Positions 32,113-41,058 are shown, counted from the stretch's first letter. The stretch: DNA of 64,000 nucleotides from Bacteroidaceae bacterium (GCA_017445925.1 JAFSRW010000084.1:1-64000); one strand, 5' to 3'. The notes: generated by a model not told the origin, from the letters alone. Program-made: numbers and translations.

Positions 32113-35100
32113 ATGAAGACAAGAAATGTTGTGGCTGTTGCGCTGATGGCTCTGTTGGCTGGCGCTGCACAAGAGGTAAAGGCTAATGAGGCTATTACAC
32201 CGCTTTGGCTGAGAGACGTTGTGGTGAGTCCTGACGGGCAGCAGGTTCTCTTTTGCTACAAAGGTGATATTTATAAGGTTGCTGCTGCGGGCGGTACAGC
32301 CACCCAGCTGACTACGCAGGACAGCTACGAATGCTCGCCTGTGTGGAGCGCCGACGGCAAGCAGATTGCCTTCGCCAGCGACAGACACGGCAATCTGGAT
32401 ATCTATGTGATGTCAGCCGAAGGCGGTTCAGCAACCCGTCTGACCTATAACAGCACAGCTGAGGTACCCCAGGCTTTCACACAAGACGGCAAATGGGTGC
32501 TCTTTGGCGCTAATATCCAAGACCCTGCTGAGAGTGTGATGTTCCCGTCGAGCCGATTGCCTGAATTGTACAAGGTACCAGTGAAAGGAGGCAGAACGTT
32601 GCAGGTGTTGGCTTCGCCTGCCGAGATGATTAGCTTCGCCCCAGACGGCAAGAGCTTCTATTACCAAGATCGTAAAGGCTACGAGGATGAGTGGCGCAAA
32701 CATCATACCTCTTCCATTACACGAGATATATGGTTCTATGATACTGCAAATCAGCAACATACCAACGTGACACAACACGCAGGCGAAGACCGTAATCCCG
32801 TAGTAAGTGCCGATGGTAAGACGCTCTACTTCCTGAGCGAACGAAATGGGGGAAGCATGAATGTGTATAGTTGTGCGGCTCAGGCTGGAGCTACCAAAGC
32901 TACAGACCCCAAGGCTGTTACCAGCTTTAAGACACACCCCGTTCGTTTCCTGAGTATAGCCAAGAACGGCTTGCTCTGCTATACCTATAACGGAGAAATA
33001 TATACGCAGCAACCTAACGGAAAGCCTCAGAAACTGAACGTTACGCTTACACGCGACGATGAGCCAGTAATCTCCGACCTGACATTCTCGAGCGGAGCAC
33101 GCCAGTCGGTAGTCAGCAAGGACGGCAAGCAGATTGCCTTCGTAGTCAGAGGCGAAGTGTTTGTTACCAGCGTGGAATATGCCACCACCCGCAGAATCAC
33201 TCAGACGGCTGGCGCTGAGGCCGGTGTAGACTTTGCTCCAGACGGAAGAACCATCGTTTACGCCTCGGAACGCAATGGTAACTGGCAACTCTATAGAGCC
33301 AGCATAGTAAGGGATGAAGACCTGAATTTTGCTAATGCTACACTTATTAAGGAGGAAAGTGTTTTCCCAGAACTGCCTGAACTGAAACTGGATGGCAAGC
33401 CCGACTTTTCTCAGGTGGAACGGCAAAGTCCCAAATACAGTCCTGACGGCAAGAAGTTGGCCTTTATAGAGGACCGCATCAAACTTAAGGTGGTGGACCT
33501 GAAGACCAAGAAGGTGACGCAGGTAACAGACGGCAGCAAGTGGTATCGCCAAGACGGTGGATTCGACTATGAATGGAGTCCTGACGGTAAGTGGTTTGTG
33601 ATAAGCTACATTGCCAACAAGCGTGACCCATATACCGACCAAGGCATCGTAAGTGCTGAAGGCGGCGAGATTCATGCCATCACGCAGAGTGCTTATATAA
33701 GCGGAAGACCCCGTTGGGTGATGGACGGCAAGGCAATCCTGTTTGAGAGTGAACGCTACGGTATGCGCAGTCACGCCTCGTGGGGCAGTCAGATGGATGT
33801 GTTCCTGGCTTTCCTGACGCAGGATACATACGACCGTTATCGCCTCTCGCCTGAAGATTATGCGTTGCTAAAGGAACTGGAGAAGAAGAACGAAAAGAAG
33901 GACGTTAACGTTAACGGGAACGATAACAAAAATAAAGACAAAGACGATAAGAAAAACGTTAACGTTAACGATAACAAAAAGAAGGATGAGAAGAAGGCTG
34001 ATGCGGATTCTGCCAAGACGTTGAAGATAGAGTTTGAGGGCATAGAGGACCGCATAGTCAGACTTACGCCTAACAGTAGTAATCTGGGTGACGCCATCAT
34101 AAGCAAGGATGGTGAGAATCTTTACTACTTCTCGGCCTTTGAAGGTTCGCCCGACCTGTGGAAGATGGACCTCCGCAAACACGAGACCAAGTTGCTGAGC
34201 AAGGGCGGAAGCGGCATCCTGCAGATGGATAAGGACGGCAATCTGTACTCCCTGGGGAGCAGCATGAAGAAGATAGAGAAGGGCGACAAGACTACCGCTA
34301 TTACCTACAGTGCCCAAATGAAACTGGACTTGGCCGCTGAGCGCGAATATATGTTTCGCCACATTGCCAAACAAATCAATAAGAAGATTTTCCGTACCGA
34401 TTACAACGGGTGCGACTGGGACCTGATGGTTCAGAACTACGCTCGCTTCTTGCCTCATATTGCCAACAATTACGACTTTGCAGAAATGCTGAGCGAACTT
34501 CTGGGCGAACTGAACGTGAGTCATACGGGCGGCAGATACACTCATTCAGCCAAGGGTGATGCAACTGCCAGTCTGGGTCTGCTGTATGATTTGACAGAAG
34601 CTACTGACGGCATGAAGATTACGGCTGTGCTGGAAGACGGCCCGTTCTTTAAGGCCAAAAGCAAAGTGAAGGCTGGCGATGTGATAACAGCCATCAACGG
34701 ACAATCCATTACCAAGGATACTGATATCTCTCAGCTCCTGAACCAATGCAGGGGCAAAAAGACGCTAGTGAGCCTGAAGGGTAGTGCAGGCACTTGGGAT
34801 GAAGTGGTGCTGCCTATCAGTCAGTCGGGAGAATCTGATTTGTTATACAAACGTTGGATAAAGAGTCGTGCTGCCGAGGTAGAGCGCCTTTCGAATGGTC
34901 GTTTGGGTTATGTACACATCGAGGGCATGAATGATGCCAGCTTCCGCGATGTCTACTCAGATATCTTGGGCAAATACAACCTGAAGGAGGGAATCGTTAT
35001 AGACACTCGTTACAACGGAGGCGGTCGTCTGCATGAAGATATAGAGATTCTGTTCTCAGGCAAGAAATACTTTACGCAGGTGATTCGCGGCAGAGAGATT

Positions 35101-35448
35101 TGTGATATGCCCAGCCGACGTTACAACCATCCCAGCATTATGCTACAAAGCGAGAGCAACTACAGCAATGCCCACGGAACTCCTTGGGTGTACAGCCATC
35201 AGAAAATAGGCAAGCTGGTGGGAGCACCCGTTCCTGGTACCATGAGCTCTGTGAACTGGGAAACGCTGCAAGACCCCTCGTTGGTATTCGGTGTTCCTGT
35301 TATCGGTTATCAGCTGCCCGACGGCTCTTATCTGGAGAATACGCAGTTGGAGCCCGATATATACATCCTTAACCGACCCGAAACGGTTGTCAAGGGAACT
35401 GACCTTCAGTTAGAGGCTGCCGTACGCGAGCTATTGAAGGAACTTTAA
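32113..35448 (+). CDS. Tricorn-like S41 peptidase with WD40-type propeller and PDZ domain
   Basis: This is an exported 1111-residue protease. A signal peptide (MKTRNVVAVALMALLAGAAQ) is followed by PD40 beta-propeller repeats recognisable by recurring SPDGK/SADGK motifs (about 30-570). A low-complexity linker rich in Lys, Asn and Asp (about 590-635) leads to a second propeller-like part and a tricorn core domain. A PDZ domain follows (about 815-900, KAKSKVKAGDVITAINGQSI), then the S41 catalytic domain (LGYVHIEGMND, IDTRYNGGGRLHEDIEIL, SESNYSNAHGTPW). The serine in NYSNAHG is the likely nucleophile. It probably degrades peptides in the periplasm. Its TAA stop overlaps the stop codon of the convergent regulator. 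Confidence 0.92.
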   Translation: MKTRNVVAVALMALLAGAAQEVKANEAITPLWLRDVVVSPDGQQVLFCYKGDIYKVAAAGGTATQLTTQDSYECSPVWSADGKQIAFASDRHGNLDIYVMSAEGGSATRLTYNSTAEVPQAFTQDGKWVLFGANIQDPAESVMFPSSRLPELYKVPVKGGRTLQVLASPAEMISFAPDGKSFYYQDRKGYEDEWRKHHTSSITRDIWFYDTANQQHTNVTQHAGEDRNPVVSADGKTLYFLSERNGGSMNVYSCAAQAGATKATDPKAVTSFKTHPVRFLSIAKNGLLCYTYNGEIYTQQPNGKPQKLNVTLTRDDEPVISDLTFSSGARQSVVSKDGKQIAFVVRGEVFVTSVEYATTRRITQTAGAEAGVDFAPDGRTIVYASERNGNWQLYRASIVRDEDLNFANATLIKEESVFPELPELKLDGKPDFSQVERQSPKYSPDGKKLAFIEDRIKLKVVDLKTKKVTQVTDGSKWYRQDGGFDYEWSPDGKWFVISYIANKRDPYTDQGIVSAEGGEIHAITQSAYISGRPRWVMDGKAILFESERYGMRSHASWGSQMDVFLAFLTQDTYDRYRLSPEDYALLKELEKKNEKKDVNVNGNDNKNKDKDDKKNVNVNDNKKKDEKKADADSAKTLKIEFEGIEDRIVRLTPNSSNLGDAIISKDGENLYYFSAFEGSPDLWKMDLRKHETKLLSKGGSGILQMDKDGNLYSLGSSMKKIEKGDKTTAITYSAQMKLDLAAEREYMFRHIAKQINKKIFRTDYNGCDWDLMVQNYARFLPHIANNYDFAEMLSELLGELNVSHTGGRYTHSAKGDATASLGLLYDLTEATDGMKITAVLEDGPFFKAKSKVKAGDVITAINGQSITKDTDISQLLNQCRGKKTLVSLKGSAGTWDEVVLPISQSGESDLLYKRWIKSRAAEVERLSNGRLGYVHIEGMNDASFRDVYSDILGKYNLKEGIVIDTRYNGGGRLHEDIEILFSGKKYFTQVIRGREICDMPSRRYNHPSIMLQSESNYSNAHGTPWVYSHQKIGKLVGAPVPGTMSSVNWETLQDPSLVFGVPVIGYQLPDGSYLENTQLEPDIYILNRPETVVKGTDLQLEAAVRELLKEL
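33896..34000 (+). repeat. Low-complexity linker repeat in the S41 protease gene
   Basis: AACGTTAACG units occur twice in this stretch (33903-33916 and about 33956-33969), with AATAAAGACAAAGACG-type sequence between. They encode DVNVNG and NVNVND in a Lys/Asn/Asp-rich linker. The repeats suggest expansion by slippage. Confidence 0.7.
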
Positions 35449-36521
35449 CGGAGGAGCCTTCCTTCGCGATAGACAGTTGGGGCGCACCCTTTCCTTGCCT
35501 TGAAGAATTTGGCAAAGGCAATCTGGGAGGTGAACCCCAACTGCTGTGATATCTGCTGGATAGTCTGCGAGGTGGTGGAGAGCAACTGCTCGCACTCCTG
35601 AATGAGGTAATCGTCGATTACCTGTTTGGGCGAACGACCACAAACCGTATTTGCAATCTGCGACAAGTATCGAGTAGAAATGGATAACTGCGAGGCGTAG
35701 AAGGAAACGTCGTGCGCTGTTGTGTAATGCTGCGAAAGCAACGTCATAAACTGGTTGTAAAGGTTGTGAGGCTGCAACGAACGGGGCTGTGCTGAGGCAT
35801 ACACCACCTGACTGTGCATATAGTTGTGAGCGTTGGTAATGGCTGTAGGCACATCGTCCTCTTGTGCCAATCGTGCTGCAATAGCAGTAGAAAGTGTTCC
35901 ACCTACGCCATGTCGTTGCCAACCCTCGATATTAACGGATGAGAAGAACTTTTGAACCTCGGGACCAGAGAGCAAGGCATTAATCCGACCCTTGGCAAAG
36001 GTTCCTCCTCGCAACAGCACCCACTCGGGGCCCATATCGTGCAGAAGGGAAGCAGCCTCCATCATATCGGCATCTGTGCTGATACGGTGCCCCAGCAGAA
36101 TTTCAGCATCCGTACATTTTATAATAAGCAGTTTGCAGATGGGGAAGAGGTGCTGACGGTATGCCAGAAGCGAATCGTTGCTCATCAATAACCCTCCATG
36201 AGATGCCAGTATCACGGGAGAGCAGACGATATTGTTGCAACCCAGAATCTCCTGGGCAATGGCATGGATGGTTTCGGCATTGTCTATCATTCCCACCTTT
36301 ATGGCTTGCGGAAGCATCTCCTCATAAACGGCTTTCACCTGACCTAAGACCAAATCGGTGGGCAGTTGGTGAATGCTGATTATACCCATAGAGTTCTGTA
36401 TGGTAACCGCTGTAATAGCTGTTACGGCATAGCCGCCCAAGTCCTTTATGGTTCGTACATCTGCCTGAATGCCTGCATTCCCTATGCTGTCCGATCCGTT
36501 TATGCAAAGTACTGCTCTCAT
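35445..36521 (-). CDS. ThiD/PdxK-like kinase domain fused to an AraC-type DNA-binding domain, probable B6 regulator
   Basis: This protein has about 358 residues. Residues 1-250 form a ribokinase-fold domain close to HMP(-P) kinase ThiD (CINGSDSIGNAGIQADVRT; VGMIDNAETI; VLLRGG). Residues about 265-358 are an AraC/XylS helix-turn-helix domain (DVSFYASQLSISTRYLSQIA; IQQISQQLGFTSQIAFAKFF). The ThiD catalytic loop GTGCT reads GVGGT here, replacing the catalytic cysteine with glycine, and the usual DPV reads SPV, so the kinase domain is probably a ligand sensor. The start at 36521 fits a promoter at 36543-36574. It is divergent from pdxS-pdxT, and both promoters share a GGCAAACA motif. Inference: it senses a B6 vitamer or precursor and controls PLP synthesis. 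Confidence 0.88.
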   Translation of the reverse strand: MRAVLCINGSDSIGNAGIQADVRTIKDLGGYAVTAITAVTIQNSMGIISIHQLPTDLVLGQVKAVYEEMLPQAIKVGMIDNAETIHAIAQEILGCNNIVCSPVILASHGGLLMSNDSLLAYRQHLFPICKLLIIKCTDAEILLGHRISTDADMMEAASLLHDMGPEWVLLRGGTFAKGRINALLSGPEVQKFFSSVNIEGWQRHGVGGTLSTAIAARLAQEDDVPTAITNAHNYMHSQVVYASAQPRSLQPHNLYNQFMTLLSQHYTTAHDVSFYASQLSISTRYLSQIANTVCGRSPKQVIDDYLIQECEQLLSTTSQTIQQISQQLGFTSQIAFAKFFKARKGCAPTVYREGRLLR

Positions 36522-36542
36522 CTGTTCCTTCTTATTTCGACG

Positions 36543-36574
36543 CAAAGGTAAGGCAAAAAGATTGTTTGCCCAAA
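36543..36574 (-). promoter_or_regulatory. Promoter of the ThiD-AraC regulator
   Basis: On the minus strand TTTG (36574-36571), 20 bases, then TACCTTTG (36550-36543): a perfect match. The transcription start would lie near 36536, 15 bases before the ATG. Confidence 0.85.
36563..36570 (-). promoter_or_regulatory. Candidate operator, regulator side
   Basis: GGCAAACA on the minus strand, directly after the -33 box and 12 bases before the -7 box. The same 8 bases lie in the same position relative to the pdxS promoter on the other strand. Confidence 0.55.
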
Positions 36575-36640
36575 TAAGTATTCCGATTTCTGCAACATTT
36601 CTTCTTTGTAAGGAATGTTTTACCATTTGGGAAGGGATTC

Positions 36641-36672
36641 TTTTATGGCAAACACACTTGGGCGTACCTTTG
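36641..36672 (+). promoter_or_regulatory. Promoter of pdxS-pdxT
   Basis: TACCTTTG at 36665-36672 is an exact -7 box. The -33 position holds TTTT (36641-36644), one mismatch, so the promoter may need activation. A leader of about 35 bases contains two AAATTCAAAAT repeats before ATG 36713. Confidence 0.75.
36647..36654 (+). promoter_or_regulatory. Candidate operator, pdxS side
   Basis: GGCAAACA on the plus strand, 10 bases before the pdxS -7 box. With the site at 36563-36570 it forms an inverted pair 76 bases apart, fitting two binding sites of one regulator. Confidence 0.55.
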
Positions 36673-36712
36673 CAAAACTTAAATTCAAAATCTATAAATT
36701 CAAAATACAAAA

Positions 36713-37585
36713 ATGGAAGATAGAACGCAATTGAACCGCAACCTGGCACAGATGCTGAAGGGCGGAGTAATTATGGATGTAACAACCCCAGAGCAAGCCA
36801 AGATAGCCGAAGCAGCCGGTGCCTGTGCTGTAATGGCATTGGAACGTATTCCAGCCGACATTCGTGCCGCTGGTGGTGTAAGCAGAATGAGCGACCCCAA
36901 GATGATTAAGGGCATTCAGGAAGCCGTAACCATTCCTGTAATGGCTAAGTGCCGTATAGGACATTTTGCCGAGGCACAGATTCTGGAAGCAATAGAGATT
37001 GACTACATAGATGAGAGTGAAGTGCTATCGCCAGCCGATGATGTGTATCATATTGACAAGCGCAAGTTTAAGGTGCCCTTCGTTTGTGGTGCCAAGGACT
37101 TAGGCGAGGCATTGCGCAGAATCAATGAGGGTGCTACCATGATTAGAACGAAGGGTGAACCTGGTACAGGAGATATTATTCAGGCCGTTCGCCACATGCG
37201 TATGATGCAGAGTGAAATTCGGAAGTTGGTAAGCATGAGTGAGGACGAACTCTATGAGGCTGCTAAGCAATTGCGTGTACCATACGACTTGGTACAGTTT
37301 GTGCATGAGAATGGCAAACTGCCCGTTGTGAACTTTGCTGCAGGCGGTGTGGCCACACCAGCAGACGCAGCCCTAATGATGCAGTTAGGTGCTGAAGGCG
37401 TGTTTGTGGGTAGCGGAATCTTTAAGAGCGGTGATCCTGCCAAACGTGCACAGGCAATAGTAAAGGCTGTAACCAACTACAACAATCCTAAGATTCTGGC
37501 TGAGTTGAGTGAGGATTTAGGCGAGGCAATGGTGGGCATAAACGAGCAGGAGATAGAGTTGCTAATGGCTGAGAGAGGGAAATAA
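36713..37585 (+). CDS. pdxS: PLP synthase lyase subunit PdxS
   Basis: This is the synthase subunit of the DXP-independent pyridoxal 5'-phosphate pathway. It joins ribulose/ribose 5-phosphate, glyceraldehyde 3-phosphate and ammonia from PdxT. The protein (290 residues, the usual length) has the TIM-barrel motifs [80 protein letters not shown] and [20 protein letters not shown]. The lysines in MAKCRIGH and TKGEPG are the catalytic ones. It is followed after 42 bases by pdxT and preceded by a divergent ThiD-AraC regulator. Confidence 0.97.
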   Translation: MEDRTQLNRNLAQMLKGGVIMDVTTPEQAKIAEAAGACAVMALERIPADIRAAGGVSRMSDPKMIKGIQEAVTIPVMAKCRIGHFAEAQILEAIEIDYIDESEVLSPADDVYHIDKRKFKVPFVCGAKDLGEALRRINEGATMIRTKGEPGTGDIIQAVRHMRMMQSEIRKLVSMSEDELYEAAKQLRVPYDLVQFVHENGKLPVVNFAAGGVATPADAALMMQLGAEGVFVGSGIFKSGDPAKRAQAIVKAVTNYNNPKILAELSEDLGEAMVGINEQEIELLMAERGK

Positions 37586-37619
37586 AGTTTAGAGTTGAGT
37601 GTTTAGAGTTTAGAGATTT
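37583..37619. repeat. AGTTTAGAGTT-type repeat between pdxS and pdxT
   Basis: The pdxS TAA stop runs directly into AGTTTAGAGTTGAGTG and GTTTAGAGTTTAGAG. Related copies directly follow stop codons at 14702 and 63672. Confidence 0.75.
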
Positions 37620-37627
37620 ATAGAGAA

Positions 37628-38182
37628 GTGATTAGGATTGCTATTTTAGCTCTACAGGGCGCGTTTGAGGAACATAGGCAGATGCTGGAACGTTTGGGTG
37701 TGGAGAGCGTGCTCATCCGTAACCTGAACGACTGGCAGCAGCCATTTGACGGCCTTATCTTACCAGGTGGTGAGAGTACGGCTATGATGAGGGTGATGAA
37801 GGACGAAGCGCTCCTGGAGCCTGTTCGCGAAGCCATTAAGGACGGATTGCCCGTTTTCGGAACCTGTGCAGGAATGATTCTGCTGGACGACAAACATTTG
37901 GGTTGCATGGACATTTCCGTAAAGCGAAATGCCTATGGCAGACAGTTGGGGAGCTTTCAGAAAACCCATAATATAAAAGGTATAGGAGATGTTCCTATGG
38001 TCTTTATCCGTGCTCCGTATATAGAGCGCTATGGGAATGGGGTAGAGGTGCTCTCTGTATTAGACGGTCATGTGGTGGCTGCAAAACAAGGTAAAATGCT
38101 GGCTTGCTCTTTCCATCCAGAACTGACGGAAGATACCAGCATTCACCGATATTGGCTTTCCTTTATAAACGTGAAGCATTGA
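37628..38182 (+). CDS. pdxT: PLP synthase glutaminase subunit PdxT
   Basis: This is the class I glutamine amidotransferase that feeds ammonia to PdxS. The 184-residue protein carries IAILALQGAFEEH, LILPGGESTAM, the nucleophile elbow VFGTCAGMILL (Cys in GTCAG) and the His-Glu pair in SFHPELTED. The start is GTG at 37628, preceded by AGAGA; no ATG gives the complete N-terminal strand. Its last 20 bases overlap the convergent hydrate dehydratase gene. Confidence 0.96.
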   Translation: MIRIAILALQGAFEEHRQMLERLGVESVLIRNLNDWQQPFDGLILPGGESTAMMRVMKDEALLEPVREAIKDGLPVFGTCAGMILLDDKHLGCMDISVKRNAYGRQLGSFQKTHNIKGIGDVPMVFIRAPYIERYGNGVEVLSVLDGHVVAAKQGKMLACSFHPELTEDTSIHRYWLSFINVKH

Positions 38183-39002
38183 AAGCCACTCCCAAGTGGG
38201 TGATGATATCTGAGGGAAGCAGCGACTCCATACTGTTTCCGTCGGCAAGAGCCAGGTCGGCTGCTAAGGCGTGAATCCATACACCTATAACGGCTGCCTG
38301 CTCTGCTGTATAATGCTGTGCCATCAATGCCAGAATAATACCCGTTAACACATCGCCTGAACCACCTACAGCCATCCCTGCGTTTCCGTGCAGCGTGTTC
38401 TCGTAAACCAGAACCTCACCATCTTTTGGCACATAGATATGGGTATGATGCCCCTTCAGCACCACAACTACACCATACTTTTCTGCCATTTCCTGAGGTT
38501 CTAAACCAAAGCGTTTCATCTCGCCAGGATGTGGCGTAAAGATACTTCCCTTGGGTACCTGAGGCAACCAATGCTGGTTGTAAGCAAGAATATTCAGTGC
38601 ATCGGCATCGAATAGCATAGGGGTTTTAGGATAATTAATCATCAGGCTGTGCAAAGCCCAATGGGTTTGTATGTGCTGATTAATGCCAGGGCCGATTCCT
38701 ACGACATCTGTATATAGGGGAATCTCTATGATAGTATGGTGTGTGTAATGCTCGTCGGCAATACATTTGGCTTCTGGAACGCTTTGCTGCAGGATGCTGT
38801 ATCCACATTCTGGTACGTGAACGGTGAGCAAGCCTACGCCACTTCGCATACAGGCACGGGCAGACAGAATGGCGGCACCTATCATACCAACACTTCCAGC
38901 TACGAGAGAAGCACGACCGTAATCACCCTTATGACTGAAGGGATCTCGTGTCTTCAACCAACAGGAAATGAGTGTTTCTGTTATGGGTAACATTCTCGTC
39001 AT
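38163..39002 (-). CDS. nnrD: ADP-dependent NAD(P)H-hydrate dehydratase (NnrD type)
   Basis: This enzyme repairs hydrated NADH and NADPH. The sequence shows a ribokinase-like YjeF C-terminal domain: HKGDYGRASLVAGSVGMIGA, ARACMRSGVGLLTVHVP, GIGPGINQH, DADALNILA, TPHPGEM and HGNAGMAVGGSGDVLTGII. The N-terminal epimerase domain (NnrE) of bifunctional proteins is absent, so it is the dehydratase alone, or NnrE lies elsewhere. The start at 39002 fits a promoter whose transcription start is near 39011; 38993 is an alternative. It is convergent with pdxT, with 20 shared bases. Confidence 0.92.
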   Translation of the reverse strand: MTRMLPITETLISCWLKTRDPFSHKGDYGRASLVAGSVGMIGAAILSARACMRSGVGLLTVHVPECGYSILQQSVPEAKCIADEHYTHHTIIEIPLYTDVVGIGPGINQHIQTHWALHSLMINYPKTPMLFDADALNILAYNQHWLPQVPKGSIFTPHPGEMKRFGLEPQEMAEKYGVVVVLKGHHTHIYVPKDGEVLVYENTLHGNAGMAVGGSGDVLTGIILALMAQHYTAEQAAVIGVWIHALAADLALADGNSMESLLPSDIITHLGVAFNASRL

Positions 39003-39017
39003 TCTTTCTTTTGAATA

Positions 39018-39049
39018 CAAAAGTAAGGTTTTTTTGTAAAATATACAAG
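39018..39049 (-). promoter_or_regulatory. Promoter of the hydrate dehydratase gene
   Basis: On the minus strand CTTG (39049-39046), 20 bases, then TACTTTTG (39025-39018). This places the start of transcription near 39011 and excludes the upstream in-frame TTG as start codon. Confidence 0.7.
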
Positions 39050-39064
39050 ATATCGTATAATAAG

Positions 39065-39096
39065 TTTGGCTGTTTAGGATAAAATACTTACTTTTG
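39065..39096 (+). promoter_or_regulatory. Promoter of the clan GH-A glycosidase gene
   Basis: TTTG (39065-39068), 20 bases, then TACTTTTG (39089-39096), a perfect match on both boxes. The transcription start would be near 39103, 16 bases before GTG 39119. Confidence 0.85.
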
Positions 39097-39118
39097 TGTA
39101 TCTTAAATTAACGATGTA

Positions 39119-40993
39119 GTGAAAAAGCTTATTGCCATATTGATAGCAATGTTTTTGTACCAGGCAGGATTGTCGGGGCAAGTGCTTTTTCCGTGTACCC
39201 AAACATTACAGAACCCTTATGGCGTTTGTACACACGTTACACGACAGGGTTGGGACTATGAAATTCGCGACCGCGAGCTGGATATGCTGCAAGAAGCTGG
39301 AGTTGGGTGGTTCCGTTCCGATTTGGACTTCGGCACAGTCTTTTCAGGTAGTCCTTTAAGATTTTCTCCAAGAGTCTTTGACAATGTCTTGAACAGTGCA
39401 GAAGAGAGGGAACTTCAGATGTTGGGGATTCTGACTTGGTTGGGTAATTATCCGTGGGATGACCCTAATTATGCTACCTATATTGACACATTGGCATTCC
39501 ACTTTAATGGAAGAATCAGATACTGGGAGATGCTTAATGAAGTTAATTTTATGCGTGGTGTCAGAAACTTGCCTGAGCAATATGTGAAGAGCCTTCAGTT
39601 GGTATATGATCACCTTAAAGACCGAAGCCCACAGAATCAAGTAGTGCTCAGCGGACTGGCAGAGATGCAAAGTAACTTCTTTGAGGAACTGTGCAAACTT
39701 AAAGCACAAGACTACTACGATGTAATGAATTTTCATTCGTACTTCAGCCCGGAGGAATTAATTCCTTGTATGGAAAAGATAGCCAGACTGATGGAGCATT
39801 ACGACTTCCGTAAACCAGTCTGGTTGACAGAATGCGGCATGAGTACCTGCGATGAAAAAGAGACGTCTGACGGGTTTTACACAGATTTCCTTCCGGCCGC
39901 ACTGAAACGTCTTGGCATTTATGAACAACAGGTTACGATAGGGTATTTGCGAGACAGAATAACGGGCTACAGGACATTGAATGATGCACAGGTGGAAACT
40001 TATCTGAAACCAAAGGCAAGAAATGTAGTTGCTGTGGATTTTCTGCATCTTAGAGGCCTTAGCCCATCGCGTGTTCCCGTGTTGATAGCCACTACCGATG
40101 AATACTTCCCACTTGACTATTTCCCATTACTTGTAGATTATGTAAAACGAGGTGGAACTATTGTATTGGCGCAAGGCATGCCGTTTTATTACAATTCTTC
40201 GCTGCCCTCAAAGGCATGGTTTGAGTTACATGTGCTACGCACAAAATTATACCCTATACTGCACATGTCGCCATTAAAAAAACGCTTCGACCCCATTACC
40301 AATGAGTCGCTGGGTGACGTGCCTGCGTTTGTGGACCGCTGTGCTGATGCCGATTTTGAATACGTATTCCCCATAACAGCCGCTCATCCAGGCCGTTACC
40401 TTAGTGATGAAGCCTTGCATCCTGGCGATTCCTTAATAACCTTGATATCTGCTGGTACTGAGCGTATAAAAGGTGCTGTGGCAGGTATATATAAACTAAA
40501 CTCCGACGACCTGTCCGGCAACATTGTTTTCCAGACCAGAATGTACGCACATCCCATTCCTGACAAGGAAGATGAGCAGGCGCGCAGGGTAGCTCGCATT
40601 TACCTGCTGGCTTTTTCATACGGGATAGATAGAGTGTTCTGGTACAACTTCCGATCGAAGGAGACAGATATGAGTGAGAAAGAGGATTGCTTCGGATTTA
40701 TTCATGCCGATTTTTCCGACAAGCCGTCGATGCGTGCCTATCGTACGCTAACAAGGTTCTGCCCCGATGGAAGCACACGCCCGACATTGAAAAGTAATGA
40801 CAATATTTTTCGCGCACAATGGGTAACGCCAGACAAGCATGTGGTACGTGCTATATGGTCGCCCTATCAGGATTTAAGTTACTCCTACAAAATTTCTCCA
40901 AAAGCTACTGTCTACAATCATTTAGGTGAGATTGTACGGTGCACCGACAACAAACTTATGCTTTCAGATGCTGTTCTTTTTATCGTTGAATAA
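39119..40993 (+). CDS. Secreted clan GH-A glycosidase-like protein, family unassigned
   Basis: This is an exported 624-residue protein starting at GTG 39119 (MKKLIAILIAMFLYQAGLSG signal). The first half looks like a TIM-barrel glycosidase resembling GH39/GH5: GWFRSDLDFG, RIRYWEMLNEVNFMRG with the probable acid/base Glu in LNE, VMNFHSYFSPEELIPCM, and KPVWLTECGMST with the nucleophile Glu in TEC. Both glutamates are present. The middle (about 310-450) has a GATase-like Rossmann piece (RGGTIVLAQGMPFYYN), and the end carries a small beta domain (VRAIWSPYQDLSYSYKISPK). No SusCD or other carbohydrate genes are adjacent. The substrate is unknown. Confidence 0.72.
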   Translation: MKKLIAILIAMFLYQAGLSGQVLFPCTQTLQNPYGVCTHVTRQGWDYEIRDRELDMLQEAGVGWFRSDLDFGTVFSGSPLRFSPRVFDNVLNSAEERELQMLGILTWLGNYPWDDPNYATYIDTLAFHFNGRIRYWEMLNEVNFMRGVRNLPEQYVKSLQLVYDHLKDRSPQNQVVLSGLAEMQSNFFEELCKLKAQDYYDVMNFHSYFSPEELIPCMEKIARLMEHYDFRKPVWLTECGMSTCDEKETSDGFYTDFLPAALKRLGIYEQQVTIGYLRDRITGYRTLNDAQVETYLKPKARNVVAVDFLHLRGLSPSRVPVLIATTDEYFPLDYFPLLVDYVKRGGTIVLAQGMPFYYNSSLPSKAWFELHVLRTKLYPILHMSPLKKRFDPITNESLGDVPAFVDRCADADFEYVFPITAAHPGRYLSDEALHPGDSLITLISAGTERIKGAVAGIYKLNSDDLSGNIVFQTRMYAHPIPDKEDEQARRVARIYLLAFSYGIDRVFWYNFRSKETDMSEKEDCFGFIHADFSDKPSMRAYRTLTRFCPDGSTRPTLKSNDNIFRAQWVTPDKHVVRAIWSPYQDLSYSYKISPKATVYNHLGEIVRCTDNKLMLSDAVLFIVE

Positions 40994-41018
40994 GGGGAGT
41001 TTTATGTGAGTTGGGAGT

Positions 41019-41037
41019 AATAACTTTAGTTATTTTT
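41019..41037 (+). terminator. Weak terminator after the glycosidase gene
   Basis: AATAAC (41019-41024) pairs with GTTATT (41029-41034) around a TTTA loop, followed by TTT. The stem is short and AT-rich. Confidence 0.45.
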
Positions 41038-41058
41038 GAAATTTAGCTAACCAAAATT

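Noticed and set aside
32428-33774. 448-codon open frame on the minus strand inside the S41 protease gene
   Set aside because: It lies wholly antisense to a well-supported coding sequence with clear domain motifs, and has no family resemblance or promoter.
35445-36521. ThiD of the thiamine pathway as the gene's main role
   Set aside because: The catalytic cysteine is missing, an AraC domain is fused, no thi genes are adjacent and pdxST is divergent.
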